Assembly: GCA_000507305.1 (NCBI GenBank)
Contig: DF239728.1
Span: 32,137-96,136 of the forward strand
From: Breviolum minutum Mf 1.05b.01
Taxonomy: Eukaryota; Sar; Dinophyceae; Suessiales; Symbiodiniaceae
Direction: 5' to 3'
Length of the DNA: 64,000 bases
Numbering within the stretch: position 1 is the first letter of the stretch; each line of letters opens with the position of its first letter. The notes beneath the pieces are model-generated. The model had not been told where the DNA came from. It saw only the letters and a list, made by a program, of their open reading frames with translations, and ran no database searches. Shown here piece by piece: positions 11,371 to 23,295 of the stretch. The position numbers were made by a program, and so were the translations under genes.

Positions 11371-11815
11371 GAAACCGATTCAGCAGAGGTGAGGTTGGAA
11401 TTTCCTTATTCCCAAGATCCGTGCCCTCAGACTTAGGTAGCTACAAGGGACGGCTCAGTTTTCGAGATCACCCACATCTTGAAGTGCCTGGGGGGTTGTG
11501 GTCACGAAAACAGGTTTTTCAGGACGTTTGGTGATGATGCTTTCATGCAAATTCTATCTAAAAAGATGCGAAGTCCCAGTCCCTAATCAAAGAGATATAC
11601 AAGTATACAAGTACATTGTACATATTATGCGATTATAGTGATATCTAGTGATGTTGGGTGTCATTGCCCAAAGGGTGGTTTGCCGTGAAAACACATGGAC
11701 ATATCTCTTGTGCTCAGCAATCTCGAGGTTGGTGATTTCATCCTGCCTAGGTATATGTCAATACATTGTAAGACCTGCAGATATTGAACAGCCCAGTACA
11801 GTACTGTAAGACTCA

Positions 11816-12007
11816 ATGGCAGCATTTTCGCTCAATGGCTCCAACTGGCTCCTTCTTGCTGGTTGGAGGTACATCAAGCGCTTTGGGGTGCACCCGGTGC
11901 ACGGGGGCAAACTGGAAGTGAAGGATTTGGTACCATTGTCCGAGCAACCCAGTGGAGTCTCCATTGTCAGAAGGTCAAACTTGGTTCCTGCAGACCAATA
12001 TAGCTAA
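11816..12007 (+). CDS. Small open frame with coding-like composition
   Basis: ATG to stop, 63 codons: starts MAAFSLNGSNWLLLAGW, then YIKRFGVHPVHGGKLEVKD…, ending VPADQYS. The composition is protein-like, with a short hydrophobic patch near residues 10-17. No similarity is recognised and it may be one exon of a larger gene. Confidence 0.35.
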   Translation: MAAFSLNGSNWLLLAGWRYIKRFGVHPVHGGKLEVKDLVPLSEQPSGVSIVRRSNLVPADQYS

Positions 12008-12994
12008 TAGAAGATTATCTGGTATTTGCAGTGTTTTGGGACTCTCCAGCCCCAGAAGCTGTAAATATGCAGCGTTTTTGCACCTGGCCCTCCGCAGCTC
12101 TGGAATTTGCAATCTTTCGAAAATGCGATCTTGATCTTTAGCTATCTATATTAAACTTTCTTCACACAATCATGCTTTGTCTTATTGAATTCATATCTCT
12201 TATAGGCTATTTCATATATCTTACATCTTGCATTACTTTACCTTGTCTTGGCCTACATAACGTAACCATATCTTCTATCACTATAATATGTATGATGGCG
12301 TCGCATCGTATCGTATAGTATCATATCGTATCACTTCACAGTTAGATGGGAGTTGATTGGGATAGGCCCCCTTTTACGGGTAGCCATCGATATGTCAAAT
12401 TAGATCTATCTTTCCTTTCCATAAGGTATTTTATTTAATCATTTTCGTTTGAAACATCTGACCTATTCTTAGCTTCTCTTAGCTTATCTTAACATACATG
12501 CTCCATTCCCATCTTGCCTTATATAAACTTGTATTGCTGTTGGTTGGATGAGAGGGGGTAGTATATAACCAGCTACCGGCTGACCATGGGGTTGGCAGGG
12601 CCCCGCGAGCCTGGTGATTGCACAGCCGACGCCGAGGAGTTTCCACAAGAATGCGCAAGGTGACTACCATTGCCCTGTCACCTTCAAGGTGCGCCACGGG
12701 AGATGCGGCTGGGATGATTTCTGGGAGAGGCCAATGGACTTAATAAACTCAAGATCACCCAGAACCTGATGCTAAGAAAACCAAAAAACATGTCGAAAAT
12801 GTCAAACTTCAGATTTGCTAGCTTTTTGATGTGCCAAATTTCGACTACACTTGTTTCCCACTGTACGTCCTCTTGTTTGTTGTATCGAAGATGCAATATC
12901 ACACAATCAGGATGAAAGTTATGCTTCTTGACTCCTCTCACTGAAGCCTCGTTAGAATCTTGAACCTTTGTCTTCTGGTCCTATGGATTTATAT
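12008..12994. other. AT-rich intergenic stretch
   Basis: No gene seen. It includes an A/T-rich block with ATCGT-type short tandem motifs at about 12295-12345. The flank next to the element at 12995 ends in ATAT. Confidence 0.4.
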
Positions 12995-13094
12995 GGGTGT
13001 TTCCTTAAATGGTGGTACCCCCAAAACACCCCAAAATGATCAATTGTAGTAGAAAAGCCCTGGTTGTTGGGTACCACCATTTTAGGAAACCCCC
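12995..13094. mobile_element. Foldback/MITE-like element, family 1, copy a
   Basis: About 100 bp with long, nearly matched inverted arms. The left arm is GGGTGTTTCCTTAAATGG then TGGTACCC. The right arm is GGGTACCACCATTTTAGG then AAACCCCC. ATAT flanks both sides (12991-12994 and 13095-13098), a possible target duplication. The interior includes ACCCCAAAATGATCA, shared with copy d at 43923-44031. Confidence 0.75.
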
Positions 13095-13180
13095 ATATAT
13101 GAAGAAGTACATGTATCAATCAATATATGGAAAAAATAAAGACATGTTCGAGCTATGCTGCTGGACTCTTCAATGCTCAG

Positions 13181-13453
13181 GTGCTAGGGAACAATACAGC
13201 GGTGTGTGCCAATTTGGCGTGGGGGCGCCAAAGCGCAGCTGGGGGTCCATGTGGTATGGGTAAAATCATCCCGCGGCCCAAGCGAATCATGTTTCACTTT
13301 GCAGGTTATGACCAATTGACACCAACCAAGTGTCAAATCTCTGGATTCCACGAGAGTTTAGTGGTGTTTGCGGGATATAACTCTGGGTGTGCTTTGCAAA
13401 ACGTATCACGTTTGCCCTTCTTGTACATGCACCCAAAGGATGAACAGATATGA
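13181..13453 (+). CDS. Possible exons of unknown gene
   Basis: After GCTCAG (13180) the frame reads VLGNNTAVCANLAWGRQS…. A GTATGG donor lies at about 13254. A second AG-preceded block (from about 13306) keeps the same frame (GYDQLTPTKCQISGFHES…) to a stop at 13451-13453. It may be one long exon or two. No family recognised. Confidence 0.3.
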   Translation: MLGNNTAVCANLAWGRQSAAGGPCGMGKIIPRPKRIMFHFAGYDQLTPTKCQISGFHESLVVFAGYNSGCALQNVSRLPFLYMHPKDEQI

Positions 13454-14390
13454 AGACAATTGAAGACATATGACAAGATCACATAGTAGATAGATCCTAA
13501 TGATTGACCTTAGTGGTCGACAATTGCAGAATCCTTTTGTGGCTTTTGTGTTTATCATGTTTTGTTTCAACTATCATGTAGATACATGTACATCGCGTAC
13601 ATGTATATCAACATGTAACATGTATAAAAATCAATGTAAACCATACTCACAAATCGCAAGTAAATGTTTCTCCCCAAGTTTTTTTTTCGCCTCCAAAACT
13701 GGAGGTTTCAGAAGAAACTTTCCCACCGAGGTCTGGCCATGTGTATTGTTTGGAAGCGGTCTTGGAGCTCAACAAAAAGACCAAAAATTGGATGCTCAAC
13801 TCGATGTTTTTTGTTTTTTGTTTTTGTTGTTCATGTTTTTTTTTTCAAACAGATTGAAGGAGCTGTTTCCTTGTTTTTTTGGAAGGAGTGAATCATGAGA
13901 TACCTTTAGGGATTGTTGGTTTTTGATGGATACTTACGGTTAGATGATTGGGTGTCAACTCCCTGGAGTCGCCGTAAAAAAACTTGTGCAAGGTCTTGAA
14001 GCAGCCTGGTGCTGCTATGTCTTAGGAAAGCTTCATTGCAACAGTTTTCAGTCAACCTCCATTTTTTCCAACAATTGACAGTTTCAATTTGGAAGATCCG
14101 GTTTTCTCCAATTTTTCCGAAGCTAATCAGGATTTTTTTGGAACCCCGGGAGGTTGGAGGTTGGTACTCGCAGCTAAAAGGAGACCGAAGTTGAATAAAA
14201 CCACATCTTGGATTTTTGTGCACAAATCAAGTGGCGAGGAACCGTTTTGTTGAATCCAAAATAGGCATGAAGGGTATTGCCATGGTATTTCTGTATCTCA
14301 GTTCCTTGCTTCATTTGGTGGTTGTGTAGCATTTTGAACGTCAAGAGGGTCAAGCGCAAAATCCAATTTGGACTCACAAATTCTGCCTTT
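13454..14390. other. Intron-like or intergenic stretch
   Basis: No supported exon. It contains a run of TACATGTA-type motifs (about 13580-13625) and T-rich blocks. Short open frames on both strands look like chance. Confidence 0.35.
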
Positions 14391-14393
14391 CAG

Positions 14394-16304
14394 GAAAGAT
14401 CTGATGACTTCCCAGCCCTTCAAGTGGACCGACATAGCTTCTTGACTGCGCAGAGCCAAGCAGATCAAAGTTGATCTTACTTTTGGCTACACTAACCATT
14501 GGCTCAATAGCAAGCAACACTCGAAAAGGAAAAGGGATATTTGGGGGTTATCATTGGTAGATAGCATATCTGTTATTATTGCATTAGATAGAAATTATAA
14601 GACAAACATGTTAATATATATTATAGTGCGTGCATATCATTACATAATGAAGGTGTTACTGTTTTTCGGGTCATCATATGATTTTTTTGTAGGATGGAAC
14701 ACTCTTTGGCCATCCTCCGCAAGGTGATGCTTCAAGATCCTGAGCAGTTGGAGGTGATGGCCCAACAACGTTTATCCCGTGATAAACGTTGGTTGTAATG
14801 ATAGTGACTTGGTACATTGCCCGCAAACAACTCCTTACTTGACCGCGCGGGCCAGGTAATTTTGGTATATTTTTATGTTTGTTGATAATAGTCAAATGTG
14901 GGCGGCAGGATTCAGAATTTGCGACAGCTGTCTCTCTTGGGTTTGCCGGCGATGGAATCATCCATAAACTCAGTAGCTCAGTAGGTCTTGACAGGCCGTA
15001 TGTGCAAGCTCTAAACTCTAATTATACTTTCGCACCTGCAAGGATGGCCTACTCTGCCCTCAGCTGCCACAAATGAAGCCATTTCTGCCACTCGAAAATC
15101 GCTTGGCTGCCAGGGTCGGGAAGTGTCAAAGTTCCACTTCATGGTCTCAGGACAACAGGACTGCCGGGCAGTTTAAGGCTTTCCGAAGGCGGCCGAGGAA
15201 TTGACTCGGCCTTTCAGACTCCCATATCTTGGGCTCCATTGGGCTCCAAATGCTCTTTTTCTCAGGATGAGGTGGTTCGAGAAATCACGAACCCCGAGAG
15301 CAAGGCCAAGCATCTTCGAATTTTTCCGGTTTCTGGAGGACTTTCAGTAGTGAAGTATGGTAAAGTCTTATCATCATTTCTGTCGATCTGAGGTTTCGTG
15401 CTGGTATGACACGACATGCAATGGCTAGATGAAGATATCAACAACTTGGATGATACTGCCGTTCTAACTAGTGGAAACCACTGGAAAGATGGCAGCCCAG
15501 GGTCATCTTCAACCGTCGAGCTACAGGTCAGTGACAACAAGGAGGACAAGCTCCGGCCCAATGCGGTGCGGGCCACACAACCATGGATGCTGGGCGTCTT
15601 TTGAAACAGTTTCAGTAAAGTGGTCCAATCTGATAGAGGTGAACAGTTTTCTTTCAACTAATATTGAATCATCTATTAGATCATTGAGTCCACTTACTGT
15701 ATTCAAAAGGTTTGAAAGTAAGGAACATAAAAACATGGGTACGTAAGCTTGATCTCCTTCCCCATAGCCGAGAATGCGTCCCTTGCCAACATTTCCAACA
15801 AGTTGGCGAAACTTCCAAGGCTGTTTCGCGCATCTTCGCCGAAAAGGAGCGCTTGGCGGAAAAGAAGGCGCAAGAGGCTGCGGAACAAGCAGCTGCAGAT
15901 CCTGAGGGGACTGCAGCTGCGGAAGCTGCAGCTGGGGACTCTCAGGGGGTTTTTGGTTGCTGCCTGAAGTTGATGAATCTGAGGATATTGACAGCATTCC
16001 TTTTTGAGCATCTGAGGCTAAGACTGCTGAGGAGCAAAGACAGAAGCTGAAAGAGGTTCGTCATCGAGTCATCCGGTGCAAAAAACGGGTCACGATGCAT
16101 CTTGAAAGCAAACCTTACTCTTCTTTCCCCACCGAGGGTGGAGATGGAAGAAACAGCAGGGAGGGGTTTGAGATGGATGTGAAATGGAAAAAACTGCTCT
16201 CAAAAATCAGGCGCAAGAGAGGAGGAAGACCAATGAACGTCCAGGATCCCAGGAATTGTGGAGGTGGAACGGTCCCACGGTCCCAGTCCAGAGAGACATA
16301 TTGA
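14394..16304 (+). CDS. Unknown multi-exon gene with Ala/Glu-rich helical segment
   Basis: Blocks with splice-site context on the + strand: 14394-~14468 (ERSDDFPALQVDRHSF…); 14693-14753 (MEHSLAILRKVMLQDPEQLE); 15043-~15113; 15266-15359 (DEVVREITNPESKAKHLRIF…); 15429-15526 (EDINNLDDTAVLTSG…); 15768-~15949, rich in Ala/Glu (AEKERLAEKKAQEAAEQAAA); 16017 onward (AKTAEEQRQKLKEVRHR); and a frame near 16184-16280 (AQERRKTNERPGSQELW). Exons 15266-15359 and 15429-15526 join in phase (1 + 2 bases) and end at a CAG/GTCAGT donor, which supports the frame. The later part is predicted helical or coiled coil. Family not recognised. Whether all the blocks form one gene is inferred. Confidence 0.45.
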
Positions 16305-16459
16305 TGAATCTAATGCGGATTCTTTACCAGCCCCAAAGAAGCAATGGCTATAATGACATGCTGTTTGTGTCTAGAACAGTAGATCTCCTTGTAAGCTTGC
16401 TTGCAGCCAACAATGCCTTAATTTGTCACAGCTTTGAAGGACATATACTATGTATATAG

Positions 16460-17519
16460 CTTGCAAATTATCAATGTATTTTCATCTTATTAGTCCATCT
16501 TATCATCAGTCATATCCATTTTTCCACATCATATTCACATTATATACATACATGGAAAGACATCGTAACCATATCATTCATCGTTAGAACTATTCGCTCA
16601 TCATAGAAAATTCGAAAGAGCACGACGTTCATCCGTTGATTATTAGTTGTAAACATGTATCAGCAGTAGCTTATTACTCTAAGATGATTCAAACACTGAC
16701 AATTTGAGAATGGATAATTGAAATTAAACTGCTTATGCTTATTACCATTATATTACATATATGATATATGATATACCTGAATGCTCTATGGGCAGTTCTT
16801 GATGCAATTGTTGCATCCATCTTGCATTTTTCGCAGTGAGCCTGTACAGATACCTTATCTCTGACGTGTCATTCTTTCTACCGTTAATGATTGCACACAA
16901 TGATTGTAGTGGATAACGTTGGATTATATTTGAAAGTTCTATGAGTTTCTTTACCTTGAGGAATGTCATACAACAAAAATAATTCATCAAGATTATGCAT
17001 CTGGCGTTTCCTTACTTCTAGTTTAGTTTCTAAATTACCTAGATCTGCTTCTAAGCATCATTTTCGCAATGGACGTAATGACCAAATTCAGTGAATTTAT
17101 CATCAAAACTCTTGACTTGTTCAATGCCACTTTCTGGCAATACACTTTTTGAAATGCCACATGAACATAATCGTATTTGAAACAGCATTTATCATTCATT
17201 TGGCTCTGTAAGTTTCAGTAGCTCGTCAACATGGCAAAAACACTTATACATTGGAGGTCCAGTCCTACCATTGATATGGAAAAAAAGGATGCTGTTTAGT
17301 CTTTTGACCTTTCGCTTTTTCAATTGTCATGATTTGTGCTGATTGTCATTGACGGGGTAAACTAATAATTAGTTATTACCTATTGCCGTACAAAATCATC
17401 TTTTATCTCTGCTGTAGTCTGATAGGTTATTCTGCACAATTAGATTACAGTGATAGTTGAACAGTTTGACTGGAAAAATTGAAAAACATATTGAACAAAC
17501 CCGTTGTCAGCGTTTTTAG
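16460..17519. other. AT-rich gene-free stretch
   Basis: No exon supported. The sequence is A/T-rich with many short poly-A/T and CATA motifs. It is probably intergenic. Confidence 0.4.
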
Positions 17520-17685
17520 GGGAACGCCCAACTACTCTTTCATTCGGATTCAACAGCATGTCGCCATGGCGGCCATAAGTGGCAGTGAAGGGCCTCGGAC
17601 CTATGTGTGGGGCAACTTCCAGGACGTTTTGTCTTTTGTTCTCAGTTTTTTCCGGAGTGGAAGTGCTGGAAGGGCTTTGTTGTGA
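17520..17685 (+). CDS. Probable exon of unknown gene
   Basis: After TTTTTAG (17519) the frame reads GTPNYSFIRIQQHVAMAA then ISGSEGPRTYVWGNFQ. It then either splices at CAG/GACGTT (a GA donor near 17623) or continues to a stop at 17683-17685. The composition is strongly protein-like. Family unknown. Confidence 0.35.
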
Positions 17686-18548
17686 AGTGAGAAAAACCAA
17701 AAAAAGACAAAGCATGCAAACGGTAGTGTTCTGGAATTTCTATCATTGAGGCCGAGGTTGCACGGATTCATTTTGCATTTCAACCATGAAGCATCTTTTT
17801 GGGCGAAGCTTTTGGAGGGCCGTTTTCGTCCAATGATCCAGCTGCCCGAAGGAATACTATGAGATTCGCAACGGCCAAGGGCAAGATCCCCGCTTGCCAT
17901 GGTTGAGAGATATTGTTGATTGGCGAGGCACGAGATGTGCTTAGGTGAACAGGTGGCCAATTTGTTGTTGGGTAGGAGAATGTCATATTCTTAGCATAGG
18001 ATCTTCAATAAGGTCATTAAGAGATCATCAAAAGTATTCGCTACGCGAGACCGAGAAAATGAGATAACTAGGATAAGTTACCATGTGATGAAGCGACAAT
18101 TATCATGAGGATCTGCCACTGGAAGTTTTCATGGCTCGGCTTCTAGGCAATTCGGCAGTCGGAAAGCGGACTTGACTTTTTTCCACAAGTTTTTTGAGCA
18201 GCCTCTGCGCAGGTTATTTCAGATCAACTGGATCACACATTGTTGTGTGGTTTTCCCCAAATAGCTTTAGCTATAGGGGTTCTTACTCCAAGTGACTCCA
18301 AGTGTAGCGGTGAGGGTTCACAGATTTTTTGGATTCGTTTTTTGGGGGGGCTGTCGGGCAGGGTGTGGCCCGAGGTATCGTCCGATGTTCGATTGGTGGT
18401 GCATATGAGTGAGTGTACGCAGATTTTTTGGATTTGTTTATGGGGGGCAACACATTTCTTCAACGTAATGATGCAACACTTTTATTTCGTGTTTGCTGCT
18501 GCTTTGCTTCAATTCACAACGCAAAGAAACACAGTAAAGGGAAGAGTT

Positions 18549-18664
18549 AAAAACAATTATCTCTGGATGTGATTGTTTGCATACTAGGTATGCCTGCATC
18601 TAGAGTTAATTGTCTCTAACTCTCTTAGCCTTGGAAAAGAATTAACTCTAGATTTAATTGTTTT
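18549..18664. repeat. Short inverted repeats with CTCTGGAT/CTCTAGAT core
   Basis: Two hairpin-like motifs lie close together. AAACAAT…ATTGTTT (18552-18577) encloses a CTCTGGAT core. A perfect 12-bp pair, CTAGAGTTAATT (18600-18611) and AATTAACTCTAG (18640-18651), encloses 28 bases. Related motifs recur at 20338-20482, so this is a small dispersed family, perhaps remnants of foldback elements. Confidence 0.5.
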
Positions 18665-18739
18665 CTGAAAGGTTCCCCTTTGTGAGTTTTTAACATGCTT
18701 TGGGGTTGGGCTCCTTTCGAGAAACAATGAAATCAGGAG

Positions 18740-19021
18740 TTGTTTGTTTTCAACCTGGAGTTTGCTGGTGCAGTATACCAAGCAGTTGGCAGCTGCATCA
18801 CCGATATTAAAGTAACGGGCTTTCATTTTGGTCAGTTGATTGGGTTTGCCATCCACGAGGTTGGGTTCAGATCTAAAAGGTGCCGGAATCAACATGTGTT
18901 GAAAGATGTAGAAAGAATTACAAGGGCATCCACTGCCCGATGGCTTTTTCAAGTGGTCATGTGTATTAATAGGAGGTATGTTTACGCTGTGATGATTCAT
19001 TGTGATCATGACATGCTCTAG
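18740..19021 (+). CDS. Open frame of uncertain status
   Basis: A 93-codon frame starts MFVFNLEFAGAVYQAVGS, is followed by CITDIKVTGFHFGQL…, and ends at TAG. The opposite strand is also open over much of it (18584-19009), so one of the two is a shadow. It sits directly next to the inverted-repeat motifs at 18549-18664 and could be part of a repeat. No family recognised. Confidence 0.25.
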   Translation: MFVFNLEFAGAVYQAVGSCITDIKVTGFHFGQLIGFAIHEVGFRSKRCRNQHVLKDVERITRASTARWLFQVVMCINRRYVYAVMIHCDHDML

Positions 19022-19684
19022 GATTCACTGTCGTTTCTGCGTGCATTTTTTTCCGAGCAATCAAGGCAGGCTGGATGCTCAAGGCACAGCCTGGCCCAGT
19101 GCCTTTGTGCGTCCAAAACTGTTTTTGACCAAAATGACAAATGATAATCACCTTCAATGGAACCGAAGTGACCTGGCCAGCATTTCGGTTGGCATGTGGA
19201 TGTTTGAAGATTTTGTCATTCTCTGTTGATGAGCTGACCTTGGGCTGGAACATGTATAAAATCCTTCGGGGCATGCGAAAAGAATTCGCAGTATGAAAGT
19301 GGTACTTTCTGGGCACCAGGATGCCGAGAGGCAGGAAGCGGAAGGCATGGCAGCCGTGCGCTGTGGTTGCCTTGTCTGACAATGGTCTTCGCAAAGATGC
19401 GGCGGACTGGCTGAACCGGCGTGGGATTTGCCGCTCGCCGCTGACTATGTCGTCCAATCGCAGATCTCCAGTTCTTTTATGCAAGTGGATTGAGTGCGAT
19501 GGATGCAGCAAGGATTTAGGTTTTTGCTTCAAAAGCGTGTGAGTGTTCTTTTTGTTCCAGACCCGGTTCCTGCTGGGGTCGTATGTTGGGTTAATATTTT
19601 TGCGTCATATTTTAGCTGCATGTATTTAAAGTCTACATTGTATCTAAGAGTCTGTCATGGTATCCTGTTCCAATCTGGAAGAGA

Positions 19685-19957
19685 ATGAAACGAAAAATGG
19701 TTCGAAAGTACGGTCGAGAGTATGAGCCTGCTAGGGCACTGGTGCAGATGGAGAAAGATGAAGTGCCAATAGATTTTCGACCGCCTGTTTATTTGCTGCA
19801 GAACTACCGCACCTCGAGGGCACAACAAACTGAAAAGCAAGTTGCAGACAGCATCGCTTCGTTGGAAGCGTTTGTGGCAAGACCTCTAAGTCAACTGGTT
19901 GTGGAAGTCGGCGACCCTTGCATCACGGCACAGACTGTGCGGATACCGTTTTGTTAA
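19685..19957 (+). CDS. Unknown protein, 90 residues (single exon or last exon)
   Basis: Open frame of 90 codons from ATG to TAA, preceded by an acceptor-like GGAAG at 19681. It starts MKRKMVRKYGREYEPARA, continues VQMEKDEVPIDFRPPVYLL and QQTEKQVADSIASLEAF, and ends ITAQTVRIPFC. The basic start followed by an acidic, helical middle is clearly protein-like. No family was recognised. A weaker open block at 19321-19542 just upstream may be an earlier exon. The MePCE-type gene follows 1.3 kb downstream on the same strand, and this could in principle be a 5' exon of it. Confidence 0.45.
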   Translation: MKRKMVRKYGREYEPARALVQMEKDEVPIDFRPPVYLLQNYRTSRAQQTEKQVADSIASLEAFVARPLSQLVVEVGDPCITAQTVRIPFC

Positions 19958-21301
19958 GCAGAAGCGGAGACTTGCCTGGCCTCCACCAATTTAGGGACTT
20001 TTGTAGCAGATTTCACTTTTGAGACGAATTACAAATCACTGGTTCTTGGTGCCCAACACACTATGACTGCAATTGCAGCAGGTAAGGCGTTCTGGCCTAA
20101 AGTGCATCTAAATGGTGCAGCTTCTCATGTAAGAAGAGCTCCATTGTACTAATGCTGTAGAAACCTGCACGCTGGCCACGTGGAAAGCAATTGACTCTGG
20201 ATTTCTCCGGGAATTCGTTTCAAAAGCAAGACAATATGCAACTGGAATACGAAGCTGTAGTGTACTCGTGCTGCTGATAGCTTCTCAATACGCTGTTGCT
20301 AGACTTGTAACTGGCCGCATGCTGACCATATGGAAAGCAATTCAACCTGGATTGAATTGTTTCTATCTAGGGTTCCCCGTCAAGTTGCAAAGAAGCAATG
20401 AACTCACAAGTTCATTGTTGCCACAGCAGAGGGTTGTGTATACATTGGAAAGAAACAGTTAACTCTGGATTTAATTGTTTTTAACTCCGCCTTTCACGGT
20501 CTACCAAAGCAAGCTTGGTGAGGTTTTGGATGCAAAACCTGAAATTCACCGTGTAAAAAATACTTCCCTACCTAGATTCTTAAAGGAGTGTTAAACCAAC
20601 ATATCGGCACACAACCCACATGCAGATCTACATAGATACATATACATATTTTTATTTTTGCGTATTTTCGTAAAAGTGGGTAGGTGTGGTTGGCACGGCA
20701 TGTTTAGAACAGTGACGGTCGTGTCCTTCTTTCTGCATGTCTGAGGTGTGAAGATTTGGATTTTAAATTGCATTTGATTCGAGGTTTACTGCACATGAAC
20801 AGATTGCATGACCAAAGTGGCACACAAACAGATCTGGTCAGATTTGGCCCAGTCTTTTGTTCGGTCCGATTTGGCGACCAAGGTGGGCTGAATTCTTTCA
20901 CACACACACACACACCCAGAGAGCATGGCAACCATTCTCTGTCGGATTATCTGTGTGGTCCTGAACCTTCTGTTTGTGCAAGGAGAGTCGTTCGATGTTT
21001 GAACGAAAAAAAGAAACAGTGACCGACGAGTTGTTTGCTGGCACCTGTCTAAATTTATATATCTGTATTTGTTTGTTTCTTGTCCACACATATCCATATC
21101 GAAATATGTATATTTTGGGTCAGTTTGAAAGACATATTGCGGAAAATTGATGATATCTTTCCATGCTATTAAGGATCTATGCTGGTATAATTTTCTGCAG
21201 TTTTTTTTCTTGAAGGTGTATTTGAAAAAGTGTACACATATCATGTCATATCATGTTCGTGTTTTTCCGTGGCATGCGTGTAAAACAGTAACATGTGAAA
21301 G
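19958..21301. other. Spacer upstream of the methyltransferase exons
   Basis: Apart from the small repeats and a (CA)n run at about 20901-20915, no supported exon was found. The N-terminal exons of the downstream gene should lie here or further upstream, but I could not identify them. Confidence 0.35.
20338..20482. repeat. Short inverted-repeat motifs, related to those at 18.6 kb
   Basis: CAATTCAA-CCTGGA-TTGAATTG (20338-20359) is a perfect 8-bp inverted repeat. TTAACTCTGGATTTAATTG (about 20459-20477) closely matches TTAACTCTAGATTTAATTG at about 18642-18660. A further partial copy (CAATTGACTCTGGATTTC) lies at about 20189. They lie in non-coding DNA upstream of the methyltransferase gene. Confidence 0.5.
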
Positions 21302-23295
21302 GCGCGGAAGTTCTGGACTTGGGATGTAACAGCGGTGCCTTGACGTTGCAGCTGGCGCAGGAGGGTGCATCGGTGCTAGGGGTGACTTGGTGAAGTCTTT
21401 GGGGGGTTGTTAGTGGACATGAGTTTCTATTTAGATTATGCCCTTCACCTATGTAAGAGCACCCAACTCACAGATGCAAATGAGTAGTAATTGATTAGTT
21501 TGGGTCTGTAAATTGCGATTTTGAGGGGCTCCAACTTTGAAACCGAATACTTACATTTCAGTCATCGACATGATGAATTTGGGTCCCTTTCCAACTTGTA
21601 AGTTGTTTTAGTTTGCTTTGATCGATGAGGAGAAACTCACCCTGGCATGTTGGTAGACTCAAATACGGCAAGTGGATCCAAACCCAGAAGTACTGGATGC
21701 AAATATATTTGTATATCAATTTAGCAGATCGGAGCGTGATTTCTAGCAATTCTCAGCATTCCACAAAGGATAAGAACTTTGGCAGGTGGACATCGACCCA
21801 ACCTTGATCCTCCAAGCGCGGGCTGCGCGGCAAGCGGACGCTGCAGTGCCAGGAAGGCGGATACAGGAAGGACTAGGAAGGAGAATAGCATCCTGAAAAC
21901 CCATCCTGTCCACAAGAGATGATATCTGGTTCAAATTGATTTAAATTGCGCCACGTCGGGAGGGCCAAATTCCTGTGCCGCGACATGATGAAGCTGCGTT
22001 TGCGAAGAACGTACGACGTGGTCTTGCTCTTAAGCACCTCAAAGTGGGTGCACCTTCAGCACCTCGGAGATGCCATCAGTCGCGCTGTTCTCTGTTCCGG
22101 CCACTTTTTATGTTTGAGTTGATTTTTGTCAGAGGCATTTTTGTCCCCGGCAAGACCAAGCCACACAAAAAACCGGAACATGAAATCCATGGCGTATTTG
22201 CGATTCCAAGCTTGGGGGGCCATTTCTCAGGCATGGTGATCAGGGTCTCCAGGCACTCTTCCTGCGCATTCGTCGATGGCTGCGACCCACAGGGGTGTTC
22301 ATCTTGGAACCACAGCCATGGAAAGCCTATAAGAAGGCACAGGATGGGGTGAGGTCCCTGCAAGCAACCGGTGATACTGCCTTTTCAAAAGGGGCAAAAT
22401 GGTGACACAACTCATGACTTATGATTAACTGATGACTGAAGGATGCTACCATACGTGATATCTTTCATAGTTGGGTTCTAGTTTGATTCTTGATTTCGAA
22501 GATTAGTCCCTAATACCCCGATGACGGAAAGCAACAATACCCAACTTCAAGCCCCATGAGATCAGCTTACCCTGTATCAGCTCGGAGGGCTTTATAGAAT
22601 TTGGCTGGGATGAATTTACCAAGTTTCAGGGATGATTGCAGAAAAACTTAAGAAAGTACTCTTTTCATTCCACTGCTCAAGTGGGGCCGGATATCAAATC
22701 CAAACCGATTCCTAACTATTCTCAGAACAGTCTTTTCTTCAAAACTTGCAGCTTGTTGTTTGAAGGATTTTGACAGCGAAAACCAAAGAGTTGGAAAAGA
22801 ATCCATTTACTTCGCTGTGGACAATTTTTTGGCACCGTTTCCAGGGAATTGTGCGGAAATTTCAGGTGGCAGATGCCTGGGCCGATGTGGAAGAGACCTG
22901 GCGTTCCATTCGTCTACGCCCTGCACAGTTTGTGGACTTTCTGACGCAGGTACCCTTGGACGGTTGGACGGTTGGACGTTTCGTGGACGTTTCGGGCTGT
23001 GATTCTGCGGGAATATGGGAGGAAAGTTTTTTTTACACTGAGGTACCCAGAAAAGAAAGTAAATCTACATGAACCTCCACATAATGACACTTTGGACTGT
23101 TAGACTATGACCCTGACCTTAAAATGTAGGCAGCTACAAAAAAAAACGACTGAGGAGGTGAAATTTGAAGCCGAGCATCGGTGGGTCCACATCGACCATG
23201 CGGTGGAATCTTTTCAGCGAACCATCTATTTTCTTTGGATCCTCAGATTGGTTGGTTCAAGGGGTGACTTCCAAAGCTTGGTTTTCAGAATCCAG
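21302..23295 (+). CDS. Bin3/MePCE-type RNA 5'-phosphate methyltransferase
   Basis: SAM-dependent methyltransferase of the BCDIN3/MePCE family, which methylates the 5' gamma-phosphate of small nuclear RNAs such as 7SK or U6 (family knowledge). Six exons join in phase: 21302-21381 (motif I VLDLGCNSGALT), 21786-21856 (GVDIDPTLI across the junction), 21963-22071 (LLLSTSKWVHLQHLGD, the family hallmark SKWVHL), 22253-22348 (LRPTGVFILEPQPWKAY, hallmark LEPQPW), 22866-22949 (IRLRPAQFVDFLTQ) and 23134-23295 (SFQRTIYFLW, matching the family C-terminus). Introns after 21856 and 22071 begin GC; the others begin GT. The N-terminal exon before motif I and the true stop were not found. Probably nuclear. The function of a 7SK-type RNA in dinoflagellates is unknown, so the substrate is inferred. 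Confidence 0.85.
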
